Assembly (NCBI GenBank): GCA_963992225.1
Contig: CAXDTK010000007.1
Coordinates: forward strand, 1-48,752
Length of the DNA stretch: 48,752 nucleotides
DNA from: Pelomonas sp963992225
Lineage (GTDB): Bacteria; Pseudomonadota; Gammaproteobacteria; Burkholderiales; Burkholderiaceae_C
Direction of reading: 5' to 3'
In this document: in pieces, positions 8,869 through 16,722 of the stretch
How the letters are laid out: every line of letters begins with the position of its first letter
Numbering within the stretch: position 1 is the stretch's first letter
Position numbers and translations under genes: made by a program
The notes under the pieces: generated by a model
The model's input: only the letters and a program-made list of their open reading frames with translations
Told to the model about the DNA's origin: nothing
The model's database searches: none

Positions 8869-9492
8869 ATGACCGTGTCCCTGACTGCCCAACCCACCGG
8901 CGCCCCGGTCGTCTTCTACGACACCGGCAAGCACCACCCGCCCGGCAGCACGCTGCTGGGCTTCTGGCTCTACCTGATGAGCGACTGCCTCATCTTCGCG
9001 GTGCTGTTCGCCGTCTACGCGGTGCTGGGCCGCAACTACGCGGCCGGTCCCTCGGGGGCCGACCTGTTCGACCTGCAGCTGGTGGCGCTCAACACTGCGC
9101 TGCTGCTGTTCTCGTCCATCACCTACGGCCTCGCGATGGTGGCGATGCAGGCACGCCGCAAGGGCCAGGTGCTGGCCTGGCTGGCCGTCACCGGCCTGCT
9201 GGGGCTGGGCTTCCTGGGCATCGAGCTCTACGAGTTCGCCCACCTGCTGCACCAGGGCGCCGGCCCGCAGCGCAGCGCCTTCCTGTCCAGCTTCTTCGTG
9301 CTGGTGGGCACGCACGGGTTGCACGTGGCCTTCGGCTGCATCTGGCTGGTCACGCTGATGCTGCAGGTCCAGCGGTTGGGGCTGACGGCGCCCAACCGCC
9401 GCCGGCTGATGTGCCTGTCGATGTTCTGGCACTTCCTGGACGTCGTCTGGATCGGCGTCTTCACCTTCGTCTACCTGATGGGAGTGCTGTGA
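8869..9492 (+). CDS. cyoC: Cytochrome bo3 ubiquinol oxidase subunit III
   Basis: Subunit III of the heme-copper oxidase, 207 residues, five membrane helices as in CyoC. Recognisable are the first-helix segment FWLYLMSDCLIFAVLFAVY, the FLGIELYEF region with the conserved Glu, and the ending FWHFLDVVWIGVFTFVYLMG. The ATG at 8869 follows the cyoB stop by 14 bp. Its stop overlaps the cyoD start by one base (TGATG). A much longer upstream frame exists but is the shadow of cyoB. Confidence 0.95.
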   Translation: MTVSLTAQPTGAPVVFYDTGKHHPPGSTLLGFWLYLMSDCLIFAVLFAVYAVLGRNYAAGPSGADLFDLQLVALNTALLLFSSITYGLAMVAMQARRKGQVLAWLAVTGLLGLGFLGIELYEFAHLLHQGAGPQRSAFLSSFFVLVGTHGLHVAFGCIWLVTLMLQVQRLGLTAPNRRRLMCLSMFWHFLDVVWIGVFTFVYLMGVL

Positions 9493-9878
9493 TGGCCGAC
9501 CACCACCACCACGATCACAACGCCGACCATGTGGACGGCGAGCAGGACTTCCACGTCAGCGTCAAGGGCTACGTCACCGGCTTCATCCTGTCGGTCATCC
9601 TGACCGCCATCCCGTTCTGGCTGGTGATGGCCAAGGTGCTGCCCAGCCCCAAGATGACCGGCTTCGTCATCCTCGGCTTCGCGGCCGTGCAGATGGTGGT
9701 GCACATGGTGTACTTCCTGCACATGAACGCCAAGGTCGAGGGCGGCTGGTCCATGCTGGCGCTGCTGTTCACGGTGGCCCTGGTGGTCATCATGCTGGCC
9801 GGCTCGGTCTGGGTGATGCATCACATGAACGCCAACATGATGCCCACGCCCGATCCCGCGGCGATGCGGAACATGTAG
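9492..9878 (+). CDS. cyoD: Cytochrome bo3 ubiquinol oxidase subunit IV
   Basis: Small subunit IV of 128 residues with three membrane helices (VKGYVTGFILSVILTAIPFW, a middle helix, and a last helix LLFTVALVVIMLAGSVWVMHHM). The KGY motif and the helix with VHMVYFLHMN are typical of CyoD. The N-terminus is rich in His and Asp (HHHHDH). It assists assembly of the CuB site in subunit I in known relatives. Start overlaps the cyoC stop. Confidence 0.94.
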   Translation: MADHHHHDHNADHVDGEQDFHVSVKGYVTGFILSVILTAIPFWLVMAKVLPSPKMTGFVILGFAAVQMVVHMVYFLHMNAKVEGGWSMLALLFTVALVVIMLAGSVWVMHHMNANMMPTPDPAAMRNM

Positions 9879-9902
9879 CCCCCGGCCCAGGGTGCTCGCA
9901 AG

Positions 9903-10031
9903 ATGGACTGGATCCCTCTCATGCTGGTGACGTTCAAGGCGGTCGTGTTCTTCACGGGCATGTTCCTGGCCATCAAGTGGCATTACGACCAGGGCAAGAA
10001 AAAGAAGCACGACGACACCCGCCAACCCTAG
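9903..10031 (+). CDS. Small 42-residue membrane protein between cyoD and SURF1
   Basis: ATG to TAG frame reading MDWIPLMLVTFKAVVFFTG at its start, then a short helix end, and a Lys-rich tail (GKKKKHDD). One membrane helix (about residues 4-25) and a charged cytoplasmic tail are predicted by eye. It fills the gap between cyoD (24 bp upstream) and the SURF1 gene (9 bp downstream), so it is co-transcribed. Size and layout resemble tiny oxidase-associated subunits such as CcoQ or CydX, but I recognise no family. Coding status is inferred from position and composition. Confidence 0.6.
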   Translation: MDWIPLMLVTFKAVVFFTGMFLAIKWHYDQGKKKKHDDTRQP

Positions 10032-10040
10032 GCGATCGAT

Positions 10041-10763
10041 ATGACCCGTGCCGCGCGCCTCGCGCTGATCGCCGCCACCGCCCTCGCCAGCCTGGGCTTC
10101 GTCGCGCTGGCGGTGTGGCAGTTGCAGCGGCTGGGCTGGAAGAACGACCTCATCGCGCGGGTCACGCAGCAGGCGGCCGCGGCGCCGGTATCCATGCCGC
10201 CGCCGGCCGCCTGGGCGGCGGTCGGCAAGCCCGACGAGTACCGCCGCCTGCGGGTGCAGGGGCGCTTCGAGCCGCGCGAGGCGCTGGTGCAGGCCACCAC
10301 CGCGCTGGGCGGCGGCCACTGGGTGCTGGCGCCGCTGCGGCTGGCGGACGGCACGGTGGTGCTGGTCAACCGCGGCTTCGTGCCGCCCGAGCAGCGCGCG
10401 CCCGCGCGGCATGCGGTGCCTGCCGGAACGGTCGAGCTGACCGGCCTGCTGCGCCTGAGCGAGCCCGGCGGCGGGCCGCTGCGGGACAACGACCCGGCAG
10501 CGGGGCGCTGGTATTCGCGCGACGTCGCCGGCATCGCCGCACAGCTGGCGCTCGCCGGCCCGGTGGCGCCTTTCTTCATCGACGAGGCGACCGACCCCGC
10601 CGATCCGGCGCGCTGGCCCCGCCCGGGCCTGACCGTCGTGCGCTTCACCAGCAATCACGCCGTCTATGCCGCCACCTGGGCGGCGCTCGCGGCCATGGCG
10701 GCCGCCGCGGCCGGCTACCTGGTGCGCGAGGAGCGCCGCCGGTCGCGGCCCGCCGGAGCCTGA
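10041..10763 (+). CDS. SURF1-family oxidase assembly protein
   Basis: Protein of 240 residues with the SURF1 layout: an N-terminal membrane helix ending in the signature WQLQRLGWKNDLI, a periplasmic domain with the conserved EYRRLRVQGRF segment and the GGGHWVLAPLRLADGTVVLVNRGFVP block, and a C-terminal membrane helix (YAATWAALAAMAAAAAGYLV). SURF1 proteins help insert heme a/o into subunit I of heme-copper oxidases. Placement after cyoD makes it the likely factor for this bo3-type enzyme. No cyoE (heme O synthase) follows, so that gene must lie elsewhere. Confidence 0.92.
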   Translation: MTRAARLALIAATALASLGFVALAVWQLQRLGWKNDLIARVTQQAAAAPVSMPPPAAWAAVGKPDEYRRLRVQGRFEPREALVQATTALGGGHWVLAPLRLADGTVVLVNRGFVPPEQRAPARHAVPAGTVELTGLLRLSEPGGGPLRDNDPAAGRWYSRDVAGIAAQLALAGPVAPFFIDEATDPADPARWPRPGLTVVRFTSNHAVYAATWAALAAMAAAAAGYLVREERRRSRPAGA

Positions 10764-10766
10764 CGA

Positions 10767-12128
10767 TTGAACGCTGACCCCCTGCTGCTGGCACCCGCGG
10801 CGCCCGAGCCTGTCGCCGTCGCCCCCGAGCGCCGCGCCGGGCGTGCCAACCTGCGCCAGCTCATCGAGCTGCGCTGGCTGGCCGTGGGCGGCCAGCTCGC
10901 CACCGTGCTGGTGGTGCACCTGGGCCTGGACATCGCGCTGCCCTGGGCCGAGATGCTCAGCCTGCTGGGCATCCTGGTGGCCTTCAACCTGTTCAGCCTG
11001 TGGCGCGCGCGGCTGTCGCAACCCGTGTCGCAGATCGAGCTGTGCGTGGCGCTGCTGGTGGACGTCGGCGTGCTGACCGGCCAGCTCTATCTCGCCGGCG
11101 GCAGCGACAACCCCTTCATCTATCTCTACCTGCTGCAGGTGGCGGTGGCGTCGGTGCTGCTGCGTCCGGCCTACCTGATGGCGGTCATGCTCAGCACGGT
11201 CTGCGGCTTCGTGCTGCTGATGCAGTGGCACCGCCCGCTGCTGCTGGACCCGACCTCGCCGACCACGCTCTCGCCCAACTACCTGGGCGGCCTGCTGCTG
11301 TGCTTCCTGCTCAACGTGGCGCTGGTGAGCGTGTTCATCGTGCGCATCCACCGCAACCTGCGCCAGCGCGACGCCGAGCTGGCCGAGCTGCGGCAGCGCG
11401 CCGCCGAGGAGGTGCACATCGTGCGCATGGGCCTGCTGGCCAGCGGCGCGGCGCATGAGCTGGGCACGCCGCTGGCCACGCTGAGCGTCATCCTGGGCGA
11501 CTGGGCGCACATGGCGCCGTTCGCCGCCGAGCCCGAGCTGCGCGAGGAGATCGAGGAGATGCAGCGCCAGATCCTGCGCTGCAAGGCCATCGTCACCGGC
11601 ATCCTGATGTCGGCCGGCGAGATGCGCGGCGAGGCGCCGGGCCTGACAGGCCTGCAGGCCTTCATCGACCGCCTGGCCGCCGACTGGCGCGCCGCCCACC
11701 CGCAGCTCGGGCTGGCGGTGCGCTGCGAGGACCTGCCCGACATCGAGATCATCTCGGACAGCGCGCTGCAGCAGGTGGTGGCCAACCTGCTGGACAACGC
11801 CGCCGAGGCCGCGCCCGGGTCGCGGCCCACGCTGGTCGCCCGCTGCGCGGACGGCGCGACGCTGGCGCTGACCGTACTGGACGACGGCCCCGGCTTCGAC
11901 CCGCAGCGCCTGCGGCATTTCGGCGAGCCCTATCAGAGCGGCAAGGGCCAGCCCGGCCGTGGCATGGGCCTGTTCCTGTCGGTCAACGTCGCCCGCACGC
12001 TGGGTGGCCGGCTGGAGGCGCGCAACCGCGACCGGCCCGGCGAGTCGGGCGGGGCCGCGGTGACCCTGACGCTGCCGCTGGCTTCGCTGCTGCCTCGACA
12101 ATCTGCCCCCGATGCCCGTCCCCGCTGA
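10767..12128 (+). CDS. regB: RegB/PrrB-type redox-sensing histidine kinase
   Basis: Membrane histidine kinase of 453 residues with about six helices. Hallmarks of RegB/PrrB are all seen: the quinone-binding motif GGSDNPF at 111-117, the H-box AHELGTPLATLS (His230), and a Cys at 272 in ILRCKAIV, 42 residues after the phospho-His, matching the redox-active Cys265 of R. capsulatus RegB. N-box (NLLDNAAEA) and G-boxes (DDGPGF, GRGMGLFLS) are intact. The start is a TTG just after the SURF1 stop; no nearby ATG exists, so the exact start is uncertain. It overlaps regA by 17 bp. Confidence 0.9.
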   Translation: MNADPLLLAPAAPEPVAVAPERRAGRANLRQLIELRWLAVGGQLATVLVVHLGLDIALPWAEMLSLLGILVAFNLFSLWRARLSQPVSQIELCVALLVDVGVLTGQLYLAGGSDNPFIYLYLLQVAVASVLLRPAYLMAVMLSTVCGFVLLMQWHRPLLLDPTSPTTLSPNYLGGLLLCFLLNVALVSVFIVRIHRNLRQRDAELAELRQRAAEEVHIVRMGLLASGAAHELGTPLATLSVILGDWAHMAPFAAEPELREEIEEMQRQILRCKAIVTGILMSAGEMRGEAPGLTGLQAFIDRLAADWRAAHPQLGLAVRCEDLPDIEIISDSALQQVVANLLDNAAEAAPGSRPTLVARCADGATLALTVLDDGPGFDPQRLRHFGEPYQSGKGQPGRGMGLFLSVNVARTLGGRLEARNRDRPGESGGAAVTLTLPLASLLPRQSAPDARPR

Positions 12129-12675
12129 AGAAGACCGTCTGCTGCTCATCGTCGAGGACGACGACAGCTTTGCCCGCACGCTGAGCCGCTCGCTGGAGCG
12201 GCGCGGCTGGCGCACCGTCCGGGCCACCGGCCTGGACGAGATGCGCCAGCTGCTGGACGCGCTGCCCGAGGACGAGGAGCTGGGCCATGCGGTGGTGGAC
12301 CTGAAGCTGGCCGGCGGCGCCTCGGGCCTGGCCTGCGTGCAGGCGCTGCACGCCTGGGACCCCGAGGTGCTGATCGTCGTGCTGACCGGCTACGCCAGCA
12401 TCGCCACCGCGGTGGAGGCCATCAAGCTGGGCGCCTGCCACTACCTGGCCAAGCCGGCCAACACCGACGACATCGAGGCCGCGTTCGCGCGCCGCCAGGG
12501 CGATGCCGAGGTGGAGCTCACCGAGCGCCAGACGGCCTCCATCAAGACGCTGGAATGGGAGCGCATCCACGAGACGCTGGCCGAGACCGGCTTCAACATC
12601 AGCGAGACGGCGCGGCGCCTGGGCATGCACCGGCGCACGCTGGCGCGCAAGCTGGAGAAGCAGCGGATCAAGTAG
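12112..12675 (+). CDS. regA: RegA/PrrA-type response regulator
   Basis: Response regulator of 187 residues. The receiver domain shows the acidic pair in IVEDDDSF, the phosphoacceptor Asp63 in VVDLKL, Thr in VVLTGYAS and the Lys of YLAKPA. After a short linker, a Fis-type helix-turn-helix ends the protein (NISETARRLGMHRRTLARKL), the RegA/ActR/PrrA arrangement. In relatives this pair controls respiration, carbon fixation and photosynthesis in response to the quinone pool. Directly after an oxidase operon, it probably controls that operon. Confidence 0.92.
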   Translation: MPVPAEEDRLLLIVEDDDSFARTLSRSLERRGWRTVRATGLDEMRQLLDALPEDEELGHAVVDLKLAGGASGLACVQALHAWDPEVLIVVLTGYASIATAVEAIKLGACHYLAKPANTDDIEAAFARRQGDAEVELTERQTASIKTLEWERIHETLAETGFNISETARRLGMHRRTLARKLEKQRIK

Positions 12676-12691
12676 CGGGTCAAGCAGCGGA

Positions 12692-13693
12692 TCAGGCGGC
12701 GAGCTGCGCCAGCAACTCGTAGGAGCGCCGCCGCAAGGCGTGGTCGTGCACCGCGCAGGCGACGATGAACTCGTCGGCACCCGTGCGTTCGGCCGTGGCC
12801 CGCAGGCCGGCTTGCACGGTCTGCGGCGAGCCGACGATGGACTCGCTCAGCATGCGCTCGACCTGCAGGCGCTCGGCCGGCGACCACAGCGCCTCCATGC
12901 CGGGCACCGGCTCCGGCAGCTTGCCGCGCCGGCCGCGCACCATGCCCAGGAAGCGCTGCTGCGCCGACGTGAACAGGAAGCGCGCCTCCTCGTCGGTCGG
13001 CGCCACGATGATGTTCAGCCCCACCATCGCATGCGGCGTCGGGTGCCGCGCACTGGGCCGGTAGGTGGCGCGGTAGACCTGCAGCGCCTGCATCAGCTGC
13101 TCCGGCGCGAAGTGCGACGCGAACGCATAGGGCAGGCCCAGGTAGGCCGCCAGCTGCGCGCCGTAGAGGCTGGAGCCCAGCAGCCAGATCGGCACCTCGG
13201 TGCCCTGGCCCGGCACCGCGCGCACGACCGCGTCCGCCCGCGCCGGTGCCAGGTAGGCCTGCAGCTCCAGCACGTCGTTCGGGAAGGCGTCCTCGCCGGT
13301 GCTGTCCAGGCTGCGGCGCAGCGCCCGCATGGTGGGCCGGTCGGTGCCCGGCGCGCGGCCCAGCCCCAGGTCGATGCGGCCGGGGAACAGCTCGGCCAGC
13401 GTGCCGAACTGCTCGGCGATGGTCAGTGGCGCATGGTTGGGCAGCATGATGCCGCCCGCGCCGACGCGGATGCGGGTGGATGCGGCGGCCAGTTGGCCGA
13501 TCAGCACGGCGGTCGCGGAACTGGCCACGCCCTCCATGTTGTGGTGCTCGGCCACCCAGTAGCGTTGGTAGCCCAGCGGGTCGGCCAGCCGCACCAGGTC
13601 CAGGCTGTTGAGCAGCGCCTGGCGGGTGGTCTGGCCCTCGACGACGGGCGCCAGGTCGAGGATGGAGAGCGGGGGCAGGGCGGCGATGGGCAT
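12692..13693 (-). CDS. LLM-class flavin-dependent oxidoreductase
   Basis: Luciferase-like (LLM) protein of 333 residues, F420/FMN-dependent monooxygenase fold. Typical blocks are LSILDLAPV at the start, YWVAEHHN near residue 45, RIRVGAGGIMLPNHAPL, and FPGRIDLGLGRAPGTD. This is the MsnO8-like branch, often annotated without known substrate. The ATG at 13693 was taken; the frame stays open upstream but loses homology. It converges on regA with only 16 bp between the stops. Confidence 0.9.
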   Translation of the reverse strand: MPIAALPPLSILDLAPVVEGQTTRQALLNSLDLVRLADPLGYQRYWVAEHHNMEGVASSATAVLIGQLAAASTRIRVGAGGIMLPNHAPLTIAEQFGTLAELFPGRIDLGLGRAPGTDRPTMRALRRSLDSTGEDAFPNDVLELQAYLAPARADAVVRAVPGQGTEVPIWLLGSSLYGAQLAAYLGLPYAFASHFAPEQLMQALQVYRATYRPSARHPTPHAMVGLNIIVAPTDEEARFLFTSAQQRFLGMVRGRRGKLPEPVPGMEALWSPAERLQVERMLSESIVGSPQTVQAGLRATAERTGADEFIVACAVHDHALRRRSYELLAQLAA

Positions 13694-13746
13694 GGCGACA
13701 TCTTGCCGCCCGGCGCCCGGCCCTGTCTCGGCGGGGGCTTGGGGGG

Positions 13747-14280
13747 TCAGAGGTCCAGCAGGGCGCGCACCAGCGCGCCGCCGTCCGGGTGGGCGCCCAG
13801 GCGCGCGCCCTGGTCGCGCATCAGCGCCAGCATGCGGCGGTGGTCGGCCAGGATGTCGCCGTAGAGCTGCTTTACGCCCTGCTGGCGCGCATGCCCGGCC
13901 AGGTGGGCGATGAGCCGCCGGCCCAGGCCGCGGCCCTGCCAGTCGTCGGCCACCGCGACGGCGAACTCCGCGCGCTGCGGGCGGCCCGGCTCGCGCACGT
14001 AGCGGGCGTCGGCCACCACCGCCCCGCCCGGGGCCAGGGCCTCGGCCACCCAGGCACGGTGCTGTTGCTGGTCCACCTCGGTCAGCAGCTTCAGCAGCGA
14101 GGGGCTCAGCTCGCGCAGGCCGATGTGGAAGCGCTTGTGGCGCGAGTCCAGCGACAGCCCGCTGAAGAAGGCCTGCGTGGCGGCGGCGTCCGCGACTGCG
14201 ATCGTGCGCAGCCGCACCACCCGCCCGCCGGCCAGCGGCCAGACCTCGGCCGCCGGCCGCAGCGCAACGGCGCTGTTCAC
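13747..14280 (-). CDS. GNAT-family N-acetyltransferase
   Basis: Protein of 177 residues with an acetyl-CoA-binding GNAT core: VADDWQGRGLGRRLIAHLAG carries the Q/RxxGxG/A motif A, preceded by a strand with AEFAVAVA. The N-terminal region (RLRTIAVADAAATQAFF) is usual for the family. The substrate is unknown. A GTG at 14280 is the likely start because it overlaps the stop of the DUF2917 gene (GTGA); an ATG further upstream would give a low-complexity leader without homology. Confidence 0.85.
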   Translation of the reverse strand: MNSAVALRPAAEVWPLAGGRVVRLRTIAVADAAATQAFFSGLSLDSRHKRFHIGLRELSPSLLKLLTEVDQQQHRAWVAEALAPGGAVVADARYVREPGRPQRAEFAVAVADDWQGRGLGRRLIAHLAGHARQQGVKQLYGDILADHRRMLALMRDQGARLGAHPDGGALVRALLDL

Positions 14281-14525
14281 ACCGCGGCCCCGGCCGGGCG
14301 CAGGTCCAGCACGGCCGGGCCCGCCAGCGCGCTGACCGTGACCGCCTCGCGGCTGCGCACCGTGAAGCACTGGCCGGGCTCCAGCACGATGTCGCGTCGG
14401 TCATGGTCGATGGTGATCCACAGCGTGCCGGAGGCGCTGCACAGGTGGGCCGCGCGGGCCTCGGGCAGGCGCGAGGTCTGGCCGCGTTGCAGCAGCAGGC
14501 GGGTGGACGTGGCGGGGGTGTTCAT
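14277..14525 (-). CDS. DUF2917 family protein
   Basis: Small protein of 82 residues with the DUF2917 pattern: a cupin-like series of short strands including the SGTLWITIDHDRRDIVLEPGQCF block. Members are common in Burkholderiales, usually next to a LysR regulator, and their function is unknown. ATG at 14525 has AGGAG eight bases upstream, which decides the start over an in-frame ATG at 14570. Translationally coupled to the GNAT gene and divergent from the LysR gene. Confidence 0.85.
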   Translation of the reverse strand: MNTPATSTRLLLQRGQTSRLPEARAAHLCSASGTLWITIDHDRRDIVLEPGQCFTVRSREAVTVSALAGPAVLDLRPAGAAV

Positions 14526-14632
14526 GGGGGGCTCCTTGCATGCCATCAGGTCATGGCGGGTGAGCCGCATGGTGCTTGCCTAAACAAGAGACGACAAACG
14601 ATGATTCGGAAGGCTTCACATTCCCACAGCGC

Positions 14633-15619
14633 ATGCCAACCAAGCCCATCGACCGCCTGCCGCCGCTGCAGCTGCTGGCCGCCTTCGAAGCCGCGGCGCG
14701 GCACCTGAGCTTCACGGCCGCGGCCGCCGAGCGCTTCGTCACGCAGTCGGCCATGAGCCGGCAGATCCGCCAGCTGGAAGACGAGCTGGGCGTGGCGCTG
14801 TTCGAGCGCCGCCACCGCGCGCTGGCGCTGACCGAAGACGGCCAGCGCCTGCATGCGGCCTGCGCCGCCGCGCTGAACAGCTTGCGCGTGGCGGTGCGCG
14901 CCGTCCGCGAGCCGCACCAGCGCCAGGTGCTGGCGCTGACGACCACGCCGGGTTTCGCGTCGCTGTGGCTGATCCCGCGGCTGACCGCCTTCACGCGCGC
15001 CCACCCGGGCATCGACGTGCGGCTGGACGCGGGCCTGGGCAACCGCAACCTCGCCAGCGAGGGCTTCGACCTGGCCATCCGCTACAGCCCCGTCGGCGCG
15101 GCGCAGGGGCAGCAGCTGTTCGCCGAGTCCATGCTGCCGGTCTGCAGCCCGCGGCTGGTGGGTGAGCTGGGCCTGCCGCTGCGCGAGCCGGCGGATCTCG
15201 CCCGCCACACGCTGCTGCACCTGGCCATGGACGGCGACAGCGCCGGCATGCCGGCCGAGTGGGAACCCTGGCTGGGCGCCTGGGGGCTGGCCGACCTGCG
15301 GCCGGCGGCCCGGCTGAGTTTTTCCAGCTATTCCGAGGCGATTGCCGCCGCCGTGGCGGGGCAGGGCGTGGCGCTGGGCCGGCGGCCGCTGGTGGACGCG
15401 CTGCTGGCGTCGGGCCAGCTGGTCACGCCGTTCGACGCCGGCATCGCGTCGGCGCGGGCCTACCGGCTCATCGTCGACCCGGCAGCCCGGTCACGTCCGG
15501 CGGTCAAGGCGTTCGAGCGGTGGCTGCTGGCCGAATGCGGTGGGGCTGGCGCACCAGGCGATCCCGCCAACGGTATTCCCAGCCCGCCAGCCCGCCGACG
15601 ACAAGCGCTTCGCCGATGA
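14633..15619 (+). CDS. LysR-family transcriptional regulator (GcvA-like)
   Basis: Regulator of 328 residues. The N-terminal winged helix is clear: LQLLAAFEAAARHLSFTAAA, FVTQSAMSRQIRQLE, LFERRHRALALTEDG. The effector domain follows with TTPGFASLWLIPRL, as in GcvA/AmpR-like members. ATG at 14633 is preferred to an upstream TTG at 14576. The last 35 or so residues (after FERWLLAE) are Pro/Arg-rich and not family-like; they lie over the convergent membrane-protein gene. It likely acts on the divergent DUF2917-GNAT pair. Confidence 0.9.
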   Translation: MPTKPIDRLPPLQLLAAFEAAARHLSFTAAAAERFVTQSAMSRQIRQLEDELGVALFERRHRALALTEDGQRLHAACAAALNSLRVAVRAVREPHQRQVLALTTTPGFASLWLIPRLTAFTRAHPGIDVRLDAGLGNRNLASEGFDLAIRYSPVGAAQGQQLFAESMLPVCSPRLVGELGLPLREPADLARHTLLHLAMDGDSAGMPAEWEPWLGAWGLADLRPAARLSFSSYSEAIAAAVAGQGVALGRRPLVDALLASGQLVTPFDAGIASARAYRLIVDPAARSRPAVKAFERWLLAECGGAGAPGDPANGIPSPPARRRQALRR

Positions 15620-15920
15620 GGTGCAGCATCGCGAACCCCGACGCCTCGCCCGCGAAGCGCCAGGCCATGCCGAGGCACACGCCGGCCCACGCCAGGTTGC
15701 CGGCGACCAGCACGCCCACCCGGGCGGCTGACCGTTCGCGGCGCCGCGCCAACGAGGATGAATAGCCGGCATACAGCAGGTTCACGGCGGCCATGAAGAC
15801 CAGCAGCCGGTGGGGAAGCTGGTAGAGCTCGCTGAGCCAGGGGCCGAGCACCAGGACCCCGAGGCCGGCGGCCGCTGCGGCGCTGGCATCGAGCCAGAGC
15901 AGACGAGCCGGGTCCCGCAT
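15504..15920 (-). CDS. Small four-helix membrane protein
   Basis: Hypothetical protein of 138 residues with four hydrophobic segments by eye: AAAAAGLGVLVLGPWL, LLVFMAAVNLLYAGY, VGVLVAGNLAWAGVCLGMAW and MLHLIGEALVVGGLAGWEY. I recognise no functional motif; short four-helix proteins of this pattern are widespread and uncharacterised. It overlaps the 3' end of the LysR gene by 116 bp on the opposite strand. Composition with well-placed helices supports a real gene. ATG at 15920; YebC lies just upstream on the other side of its 3' flank. Confidence 0.7.
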   Translation of the reverse strand: MRDPARLLWLDASAAAAAGLGVLVLGPWLSELYQLPHRLLVFMAAVNLLYAGYSSSLARRRERSAARVGVLVAGNLAWAGVCLGMAWRFAGEASGFAMLHLIGEALVVGGLAGWEYRWRDRLVRQPHRIRPAATARTP

Positions 15921-15937
15921 CGGACAGCGTGCCAGAC

Positions 15938-16651
15938 TCAGCCCGCCAGCCCGGCGTAGACCTGCTGCACGTCCTCGTTGTCGTCCAGCGCGGCCAGGAA
16001 GCTCTCCACTTCCTCCAGCTGCTCGGCGCTGAGGCTGGCCGGGTCGATCGGGTTCTTCGGGCGATAGCCCAACTTGGCGCTGAGCACCTTGAAGCCGTGG
16101 TCGGGCAGCGCGCGGCTGACCAGGTCCAGGTCGGTGGGGGCGGTCAGGAACAGCGTGACGCCGTCCTCATCGGCCGGCAGCAGGTCCTGCGCGCCGGCCT
16201 CGATGGCGGCCATGTCGGCATCGGCGCCGGGCGTGGCGGGTTCGGCCTCGATCATGCCGAGGTGGTCGAAGTCCCAGCTCACCGAGCCCGGCGTGCCCTG
16301 CTGCCCCTTGCGGAACAGCACGCGCATGTCGGAGGCGGCGCGGTTCACGTTGTCGGTCAGCACCTCCACCATCACCGGCACGCGGTGCGGCGCGAAGCCC
16401 TCGTAGATGACCTGCTCGAAGTGGACGACCTCGCCGGTCAGCCCGGCGCCCTTCTTGATGGCGCGGTCCAGCGTGTCCTTGGGCATGGACACCTTACGCG
16501 CCTGCTCCACCACCAGCCGCAGCCGCGCGTTGTCCTTGGGGTCGGCGCCGTTGCGCGCCGCGATCATGATGTCCTTGGCCAGCTTGCCGAACAGCCGCCC
16601 CTTGGCATTGGCGGCGATGTCCTTGTGCTTGGCTTTCCATTGCGCGCCCAT
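15938..16651 (-). CDS. YebC/PmpR-family protein
   Basis: Protein of 237 residues with the family signature at its start (MGAQWKAKHKDIAANAKG, then LAKDIMIAARNGADP and NARLRLVVEQARKVSMPKDT). The middle has GTPGSVSWDFDHLGMIE and the end SLSAEQLEEVESFLAALDDN. The family is described both as transcription regulator (PmpR) and, more recently, as a translation factor relieving ribosome stalling. The first residues match the S-WxxIKxKK variant of the MGxxW-type subgroup. Complete, ATG start at 16651. Confidence 0.93.
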   Translation of the reverse strand: MGAQWKAKHKDIAANAKGRLFGKLAKDIMIAARNGADPKDNARLRLVVEQARKVSMPKDTLDRAIKKGAGLTGEVVHFEQVIYEGFAPHRVPVMVEVLTDNVNRAASDMRVLFRKGQQGTPGSVSWDFDHLGMIEAEPATPGADADMAAIEAGAQDLLPADEDGVTLFLTAPTDLDLVSRALPDHGFKVLSAKLGYRPKNPIDPASLSAEQLEEVESFLAALDDNEDVQQVYAGLAG

Positions 16652-16722
16652 GCGGTGTCCTGTCGTTGGTTGAGTGAGCCCGGCGCGCAGGGCGGCTTCG
16701 GGCGGGGCGCTACTGTACGGGC

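Noticed and set aside
9471..12227. 918-residue minus-strand frame opposite cyoD-regB
   Set aside because: Crosses several real genes in antisense and has shadow-like composition.
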